64,000 nt of DNA, taken from NCBI GenBank assembly GCA_963575745.1, contig CAUYUJ010021671.1:643223-707222 (forward strand), read 5' to 3'. The stretch comes from Prorocentrum cordatum. Its lineage: Eukaryota > Sar > Dinophyceae > Prorocentrales > Prorocentraceae. Of the stretch, positions 48,512-56,984 are shown piece after piece. The notes under the pieces were generated by a model. That model was not told where the DNA came from, ran no database searches, and worked only from the letters and a program-made list of their open reading frames with translations. How positions within the stretch are numbered: position 1 is the stretch's first letter; the number at the start of each line of letters is the position of its first letter. Position numbers and translations under genes: made by a program.

Positions 48512-49504
48512 TTAGGTCCTGCGTCGAGCGCGTGCACGATGAGCGCTGGACGGCTTGCCCACTGGCTCAGACCTGCTCGACTGGCCCTCGTCGAAAACCT
48601 GCGCCTCGTTTTCTCTGACCCGCGCGATCTTCACAACCGGTAGCCTCGCCAGCGGGGTGTCGGACACGGGTGAGTTCATGATCGCCTCCTTCAGCTGCTT
48701 GGCCGGCTGACGCCAAAAGCTGCGGCCCGTCTCCATCGTCGTAGATGGCAATTGTGAACGGCGTCTGATGAGCGCGTGGACCTTGGTGTATCGGCTCAGC
48801 GCTGATGGGGTCTTCCAGCGCCCGCGCCTGCGGGCGTCCTCCAGTCCTCCGCCAGCCGCGACAAAGTCGGCCGCCGCGGCGTGGCGGATGCCGTGCGGAG
48901 GCCCCTTGTGCTCCAAACCCAGCTCGCCCAGCAGCTTGGCCCACGAACGCCTAAAACTGCCCTGGCTCACGGGCAGCACGAGCTCTTGGTCGGAGATGAC
49001 CGAGACGAGAACCTCCATGATGGCCTTGGCGACCTTCATCTTGAGCTCGACACCCTGGCCGGATCCGGTCTTCACTTTCTCGCCGCGCTCTCGCCTTCCA
49101 AGGAGTAGTGCGACCCGCCCGCCCCTGTCGATGCTCACGTCGTTCTTCCGCAGCTGGCACCAGTCTTGCCCCCTCAACCACCCGTCCAGCTGCACGAGCG
49201 CGGCCGCGCCCTCAATGATCATGCCGCGCTCGAAGAACGCCTTGATGATGGTCCCCATCGCCTCCATCGGGATAGGCTCGCCCTCCCCGCCGAAGCCCAT
49301 GCGCTCCCAACTCTTGAGTGCGCGGGCTGCGACTGGGAGGAAGTTCCTGTGGTCCTCGAAGATGTGCATGAACCCGTTGAAAAGGTAGCTCGCTTTCATG
49401 AAGCTGGCCTGCTGCACATAGCACATGTCGGCGATGTAGTCCGCCAATGCCCTGTCGCGCTCCGCCACCGTGCTGAACGGCTGTCCGGAGCGTTTCACCT
49501 CCAC
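48512..49504 (-). CDS. DIRS tyrosine recombinase
   Basis: The C-terminal catalytic domain is clear. WLRGQDWCQLRKNDV holds the first catalytic Arg, GPPHGIRHAAAADFVAAGGG supplies the H-x-x-R box, RRRGRWKTPSALSRYTK ends with the Tyr nucleophile. The domain order is that of phage-integrase-type recombinases. The ORF as listed starts at GTG just after a TGA (49505-49507), and the same frame upstream encodes YNDRLVIHAVDDNTNIQYQR, which looks like the SAM-like N-terminal core-binding domain. The stop therefore seems to split the gene. It catalyses integration of the circular cDNA intermediate. The C-terminus is Arg-rich. Confidence 0.9.
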   Translation of the reverse strand: MEVKRSGQPFSTVAERDRALADYIADMCYVQQASFMKASYLFNGFMHIFEDHRNFLPVAARALKSWERMGFGGEGEPIPMEAMGTIIKAFFERGMIIEGAAALVQLDGWLRGQDWCQLRKNDVSIDRGGRVALLLGRRERGEKVKTGSGQGVELKMKVAKAIMEVLVSVISDQELVLPVSQGSFRRSWAKLLGELGLEHKGPPHGIRHAAAADFVAAGGGLEDARRRGRWKTPSALSRYTKVHALIRRRSQLPSTTMETGRSFWRQPAKQLKEAIMNSPVSDTPLARLPVVKIARVRENEAQVFDEGQSSRSEPVGKPSSAHRARARRRT

Positions 49505-49695
49505 TCAGAAGTCCTTGACGGCCCGCTGGTACTGGATGTTGGTATTGTCGTCGACAGCGTGGATCACCAGCCTGTCGTTGTACTTCAGCGGGCCCTCGGC
49601 GGCCCTCTCCCAGGCAAGAGCTCCTCTCTGCTTGAGCGGGGGTGGCTTCGGCCCACGCGGGGCCGCCGCCGCCCGCTGCGTCGAGACGAAGAGAA

Positions 49696-52600
49696 TCACC
49701 AATGGGAGTGTCCAGCGGTTCCTCGCCGTCGCAGCCCCCGAAGCCAGTGGAGAAGCCGCTTGGGTGTGTACCTCGTGCTGTGGCCCGCCTTCGTCTCCTC
49801 CGCCGCTCCCAGGTCGACCTGTCGAGACGGTCCGTCGGCGACGTTGACCTCGGAGGGTACCCAACGGTAATATGGACGCAGTCGGCAAACCAGCTGTACC
49901 ACTCCCGCCATTCTCGCCAGGTGCAGTAGAGCCCGTGCCGAGCTTCTCCCTTTGGTCAGCACCCCGAGGCTCACCAACGAGTCCGTCATGATGAGAACTC
50001 GAGATCTCCAGGCCCTCGAAGTCCTCGACAGATGTCGCAGCAGCCCCACTATCGCCCTCAGCTCCAACACATTGTTGTGCTCCTCCCTCTGCCAGCGCCC
50101 CTGGAACAAGACCCTCCACCTCTGCTCGTCGAGCCAGCTCTCCTGTGGTGGAAGATGTTGCGCTCGGGCTCTCACGACCCGAGGCAGTCCATGACGCAGT
50201 CTCACCTGCGCGCCGTCCGGGACCCTCTCCCAGGAGGGCTCGACGCTCCTCGCAACCTGAGCGTAGGCCTCGCAGAAGAGGACGGGGCACGGGCAGGCGA
50301 TCTTCGTCCACTTGGTGCCGCCCGGGCCGCTGCCCCGCAACTCGCGATGCACCAGCCCTGTCCTCGAGCAGCGTCCACGCGTACCCTGGCATCGACGCTC
50401 CATCACACAGAGGGCCCTGCAGTTGGTGACCAGGGTGGTCGGCTTCTTCCACTCCTCCCCGTGCTGGCAGTAGTCCAGGCTGATCCTGATGACCTCGGAC
50501 CTCGCGAGCAGCTCGAGCATGGGTGGGAAGGCCCACATCAGGCTGGACTCGGGGTTCTCGATCACGAAGTAGATCCCCTCCCTGATGCAGAAGAGCGCCG
50601 CCTGCACCGCCAGCACACACAGCGTAGATCCCTCCTGTGCCTTCTCCGCGTCGCCGGGACTCAGACCTGGCAGGCCCCAGGGACAGTCGGGCGATCTCAG
50701 GGGAGGTCGCCTTGCCCGCGAGAAGGTAGAACAGGGAGGGGCCATGTGTATCCACCACCACCACCGCCATCGTAGCCGTCGGAAGAGACGTTCGAGGTTG
50801 GAAACATTGAGGAGATCGCATTCGCGGCCACGGGCCAAGTCCCATGCCTCTCCCCAAGAGAGAGTCAGACCGAGGATCGCCTGTTGGAGCCTCTCGCTGC
50901 CCGCGAACAGCTCCAGAAAGCCCGGTCTCCCCATCTCTGGTGACATTGGCGCGTCGTCCTCGTCGCCCTCGGTCTCGACCTCCTGCTCCACCTCCGTGTA
51001 CGCTCGTGCCGCCTGAACCGTCCATGACTGCAGCGACCCTCGACTGAGCTCTGTCCTGATCTCCTCCACGTCGGCCTTCGTCACAACCGCTGCGAAGCCC
51101 TCCTCCGACGCATCCGTCATGTAGACCCTCTCCAGCCAGGGTGTCTCCAGGTCCGCCTCCATAAAGACGTGCAGCGCCGAGAGCGCCTGCAGCTCGCTCA
51201 ATACCTGGATGTCCAACTTCTGCCACCTCATCGCGTCCTCCTCGCAGAACCCGTGCATCCAGCGGTAGGCGGCATCCAGGATGCAGAAGGCCGCCCTGTT
51301 GGTCATGATCGCCCACGTCCACAGGCCCAGCAGACTGCTGAGAGCAGCCGGGGGCACACGACCCATGATGACCACCGCTTCGGTCGCCAGCACCATGTCT
51401 CTCATCTTGTCCTGGACGACGCGGAGCCTGTATGGCCTTGGGCCAATGGCCAGCCCCAGACCCCTCGCCAGGCCCTCCCCCCAGTCCTCCTTGTGCACTG
51501 GGAGGCCCTGACCCACGAGGTGTGCCTTCACCTTCTCCCTGTCCAGCCCCAGCTCCTCCCCGCTCTCCGAACACAGCTTCAGCCCGATGTAGTCGTCGAT
51601 GTACAACAATAGCATCAGCTGCACCTTCTCGAAGGACGGGGTCGGCCTCCCATAGGTGATCTGCCCGAGGTTGATGTCGGGCAAGCTGTCCAGGGCGTCC
51701 GACAGGCAGCTGTGGGCCAAGAAGACGGCCCAGCTGGACCCCATGACGGGGGACATGGCTCCAAGTCCAATATCGTCGTGCTCGGGCTTCGGTATAGAGA
51801 TCCCCTGCTTGCACGCGTAATCGTAGATCTGCTGCGGGGTCACCTCTGGCAGCACAAAGTATTCCGCCAAGGAAGCCGGCCATCGTAGCCGGTAGAGCCA
51901 GTCGGGAATATCGCCCTGGAAGGAGTATAACCGTCGCCCATGTAGGATTGACTCGTCCAGCTCCAACAGCGCCAGGGATGCGGGGGACCCCAGTGGCACC
52001 CACGGCGGGTCCTGGAACAGGAGGTTGACCCGCCTGCAGTCCCAGACCAGGCGGCTCTTCTCCACCACCGTCCCCGACTCGCTCAAGTTCTTGACTACGG
52101 TGAACACGCCAACCCTCTCGCGTATGTTCTTCACGTAGCCTATCATCCCCGAGCGAAGCATTCGGAGGGCGAGCTCGAGTCGGTTGTTGGCCCGTCTCCA
52201 GCCCGGGTCGGTGTAGCTGCGCGTGTTCTCGTAGCGGCCCCAGTCGACCTGGCCCACCTCCCTGATCATCTCGCTGCCAACATTGCTGAGGTAGGCCCCC
52301 GCCGTCTCCGAAAGCCTCTCGATGTTCAGGCCCTTCGTATTCGGCGGCGGCGCCGAGACCTCCGAGGCCACCAGCGGGCACATGTCTCCCTTGCTCAGGT
52401 GCTTCCTCGTCGTCCTCGCTCTCGTCCTTGCACGTGTACTCTGATAGTCCAGCGCCCCTTCCCCCCCCAGACGGCTGATCACCGCCCCGCCGTCGTTGAT
52501 GGTACCCCAGCATTCCGATTGAGCGTGCCTGTCCCAAAGATCGTTGACGATGGCCGTCTGTAATGGGGTCGCAGTCCTCCACTCCCGCCAATCCCTCCGC

Positions 52601-52797
52601 CGCCTCAAGATCAGGGTCTCCTGGCCCAGATGCCCCGCCGCCAAACCCCGAATGGCCGCCGATGCCCTTTGGACTCGGGCGAGTGTCAGCTGCAGCTGCC
52701 TCTCGCCCAAGCCCTGGGAAGTAGGCCGGGCAGAAAGCGGGTGCGGCAGGATGGGAAGCGTTCGCAGCGGGTCCCGCTCCCTCTCGTCCACCATCAT
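49696..52797 (-). CDS. DIRS RT, RNase H and methyltransferase-like polyprotein
   Basis: RT: SRLVWDCRRVN, YSFQGDIPDWLYRL (motif A), LLYIDDYIGLKL (motif C, YIDD near 399-402). RNase H begins VYMTDASEEGFAAVV (about 559). Before its second part (NVLELRAIVGLL, LIMTDSLV, VPSEVNVADGPSRQ; about 909-993) lies an extra segment, 625-800: GFLELFAGSERLQQAI, WIHMAPPCSTFSRARRPP, YFVIENPESSLMW, YCQHGEEWKKPTTLVTN. Its order matches the C5-methyltransferase core (SAM loop, PPC, ENP). A further stretch from 53074 in another frame (WLYGFSGAANFF) may encode the real N-terminus. The protein makes the element cDNA. Confidence 0.9.
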   Translation of the reverse strand: MMVDERERDPLRTLPILPHPLSARPTSQGLGERQLQLTLARVQRASAAIRGLAAGHLGQETLILRRRRDWREWRTATPLQTAIVNDLWDRHAQSECWGTINDGGAVISRLGGEGALDYQSTRARTRARTTRKHLSKGDMCPLVASEVSAPPPNTKGLNIERLSETAGAYLSNVGSEMIREVGQVDWGRYENTRSYTDPGWRRANNRLELALRMLRSGMIGYVKNIRERVGVFTVVKNLSESGTVVEKSRLVWDCRRVNLLFQDPPWVPLGSPASLALLELDESILHGRRLYSFQGDIPDWLYRLRWPASLAEYFVLPEVTPQQIYDYACKQGISIPKPEHDDIGLGAMSPVMGSSWAVFLAHSCLSDALDSLPDINLGQITYGRPTPSFEKVQLMLLLYIDDYIGLKLCSESGEELGLDREKVKAHLVGQGLPVHKEDWGEGLARGLGLAIGPRPYRLRVVQDKMRDMVLATEAVVIMGRVPPAALSSLLGLWTWAIMTNRAAFCILDAAYRWMHGFCEEDAMRWQKLDIQVLSELQALSALHVFMEADLETPWLERVYMTDASEEGFAAVVTKADVEEIRTELSRGSLQSWTVQAARAYTEVEQEVETEGDEDDAPMSPEMGRPGFLELFAGSERLQQAILGLTLSWGEAWDLARGRECDLLNVSNLERLFRRLRWRWWWWIHMAPPCSTFSRARRPPLRSPDCPWGLPGLSPGDAEKAQEGSTLCVLAVQAALFCIREGIYFVIENPESSLMWAFPPMLELLARSEVIRISLDYCQHGEEWKKPTTLVTNCRALCVMERRCQGTRGRCSRTGLVHRELRGSGPGGTKWTKIACPCPVLFCEAYAQVARSVEPSWERVPDGAQVRLRHGLPRVVRARAQHLPPQESWLDEQRWRVLFQGRWQREEHNNVLELRAIVGLLRHLSRTSRAWRSRVLIMTDSLVSLGVLTKGRSSARALLHLARMAGVVQLVCRLRPYYRWVPSEVNVADGPSRQVDLGAAEETKAGHSTRYTPKRLLHWLRGLRRRGTAGHSHW

Positions 52798-53092
52798 AAG
52801 GGACAGGGTCCACCAGGTGACCTGCGCCCCGACGCGAGAAAAAGGTGTCGTTGAAGTAGAGGTCGAACTCGGAGACGCCCTCGTCCGACCTGAAGAAGTT
52901 GGCCGCGCCCGAGAAGCCGTAAAGCCAGGGGGGCGCGACCGGGCACAAGCCCGCTACCTCGAAGGCCCGCGAGCTCCCAGGTGTCTGCAGGGCGCCGAGG
53001 CACCACAGCAGCACCCGAATCCACCTCGAGTGTGGCCTTACGCCTTGAGCGTGCGCTTGGCCAGGACTTGCCACGGAAGCCCCGGCCGCAAC

Positions 53093-55114
53093 CTATTCGT
53101 GATCTGCACCCACCGCGCCGCTGTCCTTGGCGCCCTGCAGGTGCTTCGCGATGGTTGCCCTCCTCTTCAGCTTCTCCGTCACCTCATCGTCGGCCTTCAG
53201 GTTCGCAAGCTCCGCATCGCCGTCCACCTTGAGGTACTCGTCGGCCAAGGCCCAGTCGACCTTGGAGCGCCACTTGCTCCCGCTCTGCTGCCCCTTCGGT
53301 CGCTGCCAGTCGTTGAGACACTTCGCATTCTCATAGGCCTTCCAGATCGCGTAGAGACGGAGGCAAGTGAGCTCCGCCGCGGGGCTGTTGATGAGCTGGT
53401 CGTAGGCGCCCTCCGCCATCATGCGGTCCAGCACCATGGCCAACATCATCACCTCCGAGCTGATGCTCGCCCGCTGCAGCTCCTTCGACCTCAACCACTC
53501 GCCCAGCTCGATCTTGGCCGTGCGCCCCGAACGGTACAGCTTGTTCAGCACGGTCGGCGCGACCCTCGTCTTCGCGCCGCCCACCGGCGTCATGCGCACA
53601 TGCTTGAACTTCTCGAGGGTGGCCAGCAGGCCGTCGCGCGGGTTGCGGCTCTCCTCCTTCAGCAGCTGGATGCGATCCTGCAGCTCTTCGTCGACACGCC
53701 CGACCTGCTCCCGGGAGCCCGCGCTGTCGAGTGACTTCGCCGGGGACCCAGTGCCAGCAGTCGCCCGTGTAGAATCCGTCTGTACCGTATCCACGTGCTC
53801 GTTCAGCTTCGAGATGAAGTCGTCGATCTGGGATGTGGTCGGCTGCCCCTCACTCTCGCTCACGGACTGCGCCTCAGGGCTGGAGGGACCTGGGTCCGAC
53901 GTGCAGTCTGAGCCACTAGAACGTGGAGGCGAGGTCCTGGCCCCGAAAGACTGTGTCGCAACTGCCCCAGTCAGGTCGGTCATCGCCCTCTGCAGGGCCT
54001 GCTGCTGATTGGCCAACTCCGCGAAGAGGCGTCGCGGGGACGGCTCGTCGTCGGAGTCGGCAACCTGAGTGCCCAGGACCCTGTCATCCTCGTCGTCGCT
54101 GATCGTGGAGCCCCTGTCCGAGTCGGAGTCGCTCGAGTCGCCGTATGACCACGCCCAGAGAAGGTACCCCGTCACCAGCGTCCCTCCGATGGCCACGAGG
54201 ACGCACTCCAGGTCCCCGCTCTCGTAGTACTCGTAGATGGTGTCATACACGTGCTGAACGTCCTCAACAGTCTCGTAGACGGCTCGGGCCCCATCGTAGG
54301 CCGCTCGGAAGATCGAGCCCAGGCGGAAGAAGCGCCACGCACGCCAGCACAGGAAGGAGATCGCGCTCCACGAACCCCTGCTCCGCTTGGCCCACAGCGC
54401 CGTGAAGAGGTCCCCCACGCCGCCCGTCAGCCACGCGACGAAGCCACCCTTCGCGCTCTTCTTCTTCGACTTCGGCGGGGGCTTGCTCACCTTCAGCTTC
54501 CCGTTCTCAGAGTCGACCTCGAGCCTAGCGATCGCCCTCTCCGCCGCGGTGATGACCGCGTCGCGGGCCCGAGCCGAGACGCCAGGGTGCTCCGCCCACT
54601 CCACGTTCGCCGTCGGCTTCGTCAGCGCCCGCTTCTTGTCCCTCACGTCGATCATCACGATGCGATGGGTGGGGTCCGCTGCTGCCCACAGGCCGGGATG
54701 CTTCGCCCCCGCCTTCGTCACCAGCAGCATCACCGCCCCCTGTGGCTTGGAGGGGCTCTTCACGTAGATCCTGTTCCATCGCGCCCGCGGCGCCATCGTC
54801 CACCTGGTGGTGGCCGTGCCCTCGATCACCTCCTCCCCGTAGGCCTCCTCCGCGGCGCTGCCGAAGCCGCGCTCGAGGACCCCGCTCTCGGGGACCAGGT
54901 AGCGCAGCTCCTGCGCCACCAGGAAGAGCAGCACGGCGAGCACCCTGCGCGCCGTGATGACAGCCCCCGAGCGCCCCGCGGCGGGGGCACGGAAGCAGGC
55001 TGGTGCCTCGGCCCTGCGGGCGACGGGCTCGCTGGAGCCCAAACCTGCTCGGACCGAAAAAGCTATGAACACATGCAAAGATAAGGAGAGTACAGACGGC
55101 CCTCGACCCCGCAC
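53093..55114 (-). CDS. DIRS Gag-like ORF1
   Basis: The 673-codon ORF starts inside the A1 terminal repeat and ends at 53093, just before the RT region. N-terminal hydrophobic stretches (AVLLFLVAQELRYLV) and a clear membrane-like segment (CVLVAIGGTLVTGYLLWAWS, near 310-330) are followed by an acidic Ser/Asp region (DSSDSDSDRG). The helical C-terminus has LACLRLYAIWKAYENAK-like residues and VDWALADEYLKVDGDAELAN. There is no CCHC knuckle. Position as first ORF of a DIRS element supports a capsid role; the sequence itself is not recognised. Confidence 0.65.
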   Translation of the reverse strand: MRGRGPSVLSLSLHVFIAFSVRAGLGSSEPVARRAEAPACFRAPAAGRSGAVITARRVLAVLLFLVAQELRYLVPESGVLERGFGSAAEEAYGEEVIEGTATTRWTMAPRARWNRIYVKSPSKPQGAVMLLVTKAGAKHPGLWAAADPTHRIVMIDVRDKKRALTKPTANVEWAEHPGVSARARDAVITAAERAIARLEVDSENGKLKVSKPPPKSKKKSAKGGFVAWLTGGVGDLFTALWAKRSRGSWSAISFLCWRAWRFFRLGSIFRAAYDGARAVYETVEDVQHVYDTIYEYYESGDLECVLVAIGGTLVTGYLLWAWSYGDSSDSDSDRGSTISDDEDDRVLGTQVADSDDEPSPRRLFAELANQQQALQRAMTDLTGAVATQSFGARTSPPRSSGSDCTSDPGPSSPEAQSVSESEGQPTTSQIDDFISKLNEHVDTVQTDSTRATAGTGSPAKSLDSAGSREQVGRVDEELQDRIQLLKEESRNPRDGLLATLEKFKHVRMTPVGGAKTRVAPTVLNKLYRSGRTAKIELGEWLRSKELQRASISSEVMMLAMVLDRMMAEGAYDQLINSPAAELTCLRLYAIWKAYENAKCLNDWQRPKGQQSGSKWRSKVDWALADEYLKVDGDAELANLKADDEVTEKLKRRATIAKHLQGAKDSGAVGADHE

Positions 55115-55147
55115 TCTGAGACATAAAAGATTGTTTGAAAACAGGTA
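55051..55147 (-). repeat. DIRS A1 repeat (5' terminus)
   Basis: The 5' end of the element in coding sense. It contains the Gag start codon and probably the transcription start. It matches A2 at 47974-48069. Confidence 0.9.
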
Positions 55148-56424
55148 TCCCTTCTGAAAGAGTCAGATGCGCCTTGGAGACTCGAGCTGAAGGCTCGTCC
55201 CGCCTGTGCCTCCCGAGCTGAAGGCTCGTCCCTTCTGAAACTGTCAGATACGCCTTGGAGACTCGAGCTGAAGGCTCGCCCCGCCTGTGACTCCCGAGCT
55301 GAAGGCTCGTCCCGTCTGTGACTGTCAGCTTGGGGGGCGGATGAAGGACGGGAGTCATCGGGATTACAGGGATGACCAGGGAGCTGATTGGCGGCCGTGC
55401 CGCCGTCAACGTCCATCTGTCCATTTAAAGAATCCCGAGCCACAGGCTCGTCCACTCCTGCTGTTTCGCACGGCGCTCCCCGGGCTGAAGGCCCGTCTTC
55501 TGCGTGTACAACGCTGTCGTGCCCGGGGGAGGCGGCGGGCGGAAGGCGGGAGCCGTCTTGACGTCGGCTCGTATCAGTGGGAGGGGTCGGCTGCGCGACC
55601 GGGACGACGGCCTCCACGGTCAAAGGATCGGCCCCTTCGCAGCTGAAGGCTGCTCCTCTCTGTACTGACGCGTCCAAGGGAGGGCGGTCGGCGGAGCGGG
55701 GGCGTGAGCCAATGGGATGTGGATCGGGGACGTGAGCGGACGGCGGTCCGTCCACCCACCCATCATCACCGCAGTCACCCCCCTGGACAGCCTCAAGCAT
55801 AGGCCATCCACCCTCGTCGGTCAAGCTCCTGGGCCGATCTTCGAGAGCGCCTCTCAGGCGGGAGCTCCTCCGCGGCCCAAATGGGCCTGTGCCTCTCGGG
55901 GGATGCACTTCATCAGGAATGGGGCCAAGGCCCCCCGTGGTCCTGGTACCGCCGCGCGCGATCCAGTCCTGCCCTTCACCGCCAGGAGAGAAGGAGATTG
56001 GACGCCCAGCCAGGGGCAGAGGAAGCGTCGGGGTAAGGGAGGGAAACAGATCTGGCGGGAAAGAGTCATTGCTGCCAATATCAAACCCAGAGAAGCGACT
56101 GAAGGTCGCAATGTCACTGTGTCTCGCGGCGCTCACCGTGGCACCCTCAACTTCCGTCCGTCTGAAGGCCGATTGTTCTCGTGTGCCTGCTGAATTGACG
56201 GGTACGATCAAGGGGTCCTCGGACGCGATCGGACCGATCGAGCACGGAGGGTCCCAAGGAGCGAGGGGCGACGGCTGCCCTGGAGGGATGGTATCCTGTG
56301 ATCCTGGGGGAGGAGGGCTTGAACCAGCCAGTACGTGGGCCCCCTGGCCCTCGACTAGGCTTCCATCTTCACCCGCAGGGTTCCCAGGGATCCTAGATCT
56401 GTCGCCGATCGGGTTCCCATCCAT
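55063..56424 (-). CDS. LINE ORF1, N-terminal part
   Basis: The ATG at 56422-56424 is the first in frame after the SL relic, giving an approximately 190-nt 5' leader. The protein starts MDGNPIGDRSRIPGNPAGED and is disordered, Pro/Gly/Asp/Ser-rich. Near its end it repeats EPSARESQAGRAFSSSLQG and EPSAREAQAGRAFSSSLQGA. The repeats are encoded by the CGAGC-TGAAG-GCTCG hairpin array. Residues after SFRRD (TCFQTIFYVSECGV) come from the inserted DIRS repeat; the host frame resumes at 47709. No enzymatic motif. Confidence 0.6.
   Translation of the reverse strand: MDGNPIGDRSRIPGNPAGEDGSLVEGQGAHVLAGSSPPPPGSQDTIPPGQPSPLAPWDPPCSIGPIASEDPLIVPVNSAGTREQSAFRRTEVEGATVSAARHSDIATFSRFSGFDIGSNDSFPPDLFPSLTPTLPLPLAGRPISFSPGGEGQDWIARGGTRTTGGLGPIPDEVHPPRGTGPFGPRRSSRLRGALEDRPRSLTDEGGWPMLEAVQGGDCGDDGWVDGPPSAHVPDPHPIGSRPRSADRPPLDASVQRGAAFSCEGADPLTVEAVVPVAQPTPPTDTSRRQDGSRLPPAASPGHDSVVHAEDGPSARGAPCETAGVDEPVARDSLNGQMDVDGGTAANQLPGHPCNPDDSRPSSAPQADSHRRDEPSARESQAGRAFSSSLQGVSDSFRRDEPSAREAQAGRAFSSSLQGASDSFRRDTCFQTIFYVSECGVEGRLYSPYLCMCS
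55183..55309. repeat. Minisatellite of CGAGC-TGAAG-GCTCG hairpins
   Basis: Perfect hairpins at 55183-55197, 55214-55228, 55264-55278 and 55295-55309 alternate at 31- and 50-bp spacing with spacers CCCGCCTGTGNCTCC and TCCCTTCTGAAACTGTCAGA. They encode the EPSARE repeats of ORF1. Confidence 0.9.
55436..56109. repeat. Dispersed TGAAG-loop hairpins with different stems
   Basis: Within the ORF1 start region the same loop sits on different stems: CGAGC-CACAG-GCTCG (55436), CGGGC-TGAAG-GCCCG (55481-55495), GCAGC-TGAAG-GCTGC (55639-55653) and GCGAC-TGAAG-GTCGC (56095-56109). The last is preceded by AAACCCAGAGAA, like the 3' copies at 3837 and 11554. Each is read in a different protein frame. Confidence 0.85.
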
Positions 56425-56596
56425 GCTAAGCCTGACCTGGCAGGCTGGCTGCCGCGCCGCGCTGCAGGGGGAGGTGTAATCCAGGGAGTCTGATATGGCC
56501 GAGGCGCGGCCCGGGGGCAGCGCGCGGCCCGCAAACTCCTAGAGGATACCCCCTTGGGCTGGGAGACCCGGCCGAGGGGCCAGGGCCCAGAGACGG

Positions 56597-56633
56597 CTTG
56601 AGCCAGAGGGGCTTGAGCCAGGGGGGCTACGGA
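56597..56633 (-). other. Tandem dinoflagellate spliced-leader relic
   Basis: Reverse-complementing 56612-56633 gives a 22-mer beginning TCCGTAGCC and ending TGGCTCAAG. DinoSL, also 22 nt, has TCCGTAGCC, then ATTTT, then GGCTCAAG; only four central bases differ. Directly downstream (56597-56608) is a second partial relic ending TCTGGCTCAAG. Tandem relics arise when a trans-spliced mRNA is reverse transcribed, reintegrated and trans-spliced again. It sits 5' of the LINE ORF1 ATG in the right orientation. Confidence 0.85.
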
Positions 56634-56735
56634 CTCTGGTATGGTTACGCGAAGCGTCTAGAATTCGGGTGAGGATAAATCAAGAATCTGTGGGATCCCG
56701 CGGTTCTGGAAGATGTCTCGGGCGCCGCGGCCTTC

Positions 56736-56757
56736 TCAGAGCGTTCGGGAACGCTCT
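56736..56757. repeat. Perfect GC-rich palindrome
   Basis: CAGAGCGTTC-GG-GAACGCTCTG, immediately followed by a second imperfect AGAGCGTTCC...GGTAACGCTCT arm pair. It is upstream of the LINE 5' end and could be terminator-like or a foldback remnant. Confidence 0.8.
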
Positions 56758-56984
56758 GAGAGCGTTCCAGAACGGTAACGCTCTGGAGCGGATTAAACCT
56801 GGACCTAACCCGGTCCGACCCACCCCAACATGGTCTTTGTCAAAGAAAGCCAGGCGGCCCTTCCAAGGTTCGCATTTCTCCAAGGTTCGGCGCCTCCCGG
56901 GCTCTGGGATGTGCACTCCGCCCCCATCCCCTCTTTTGCAGCTCAAATGAGAACCCTCCCCTTCCCCCTTGGGGAACACGCCCC

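Larger units (their letters stand above)
47710..55147 (-). mobile_element. Complete DIRS-like tyrosine-recombinase retrotransposon
   Basis: In coding order (minus strand) the element has a 5' A repeat, a Gag-like ORF, an RT/RNase H ORF with a methyltransferase-like segment, a tyrosine recombinase, then 3' repeats B1-A2-B2. This is the split-direct-repeat plan of Ngaro/PAT-type DIRS elements. It is inserted in the EPSARE repeat of the LINE ORF1: the flanks GGCTCG and TCCCTTCTG are contiguous in neighbouring uninterrupted repeats (for example 55225-55236). No target duplication is evident, as expected for recombinase-mediated integration. Repeat copies are very similar, so insertion is fairly recent. 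Confidence 0.9.

Noticed and set aside
49505-53074. 1,189-codon minus-strand ORF overlapping the DIRS RT ORF
   Set aside because: Most of it is a Gly/Arg-rich shadow of the RT/RNase H frame. Only the first about 90 residues and the last about 75 (recombinase N-terminus) look protein-like; these are mentioned with the real ORFs.
56736-56757. Perfect palindrome as a Rho-independent terminator
   Set aside because: Eukaryotic context and no following T-run; kept only as a repeat.
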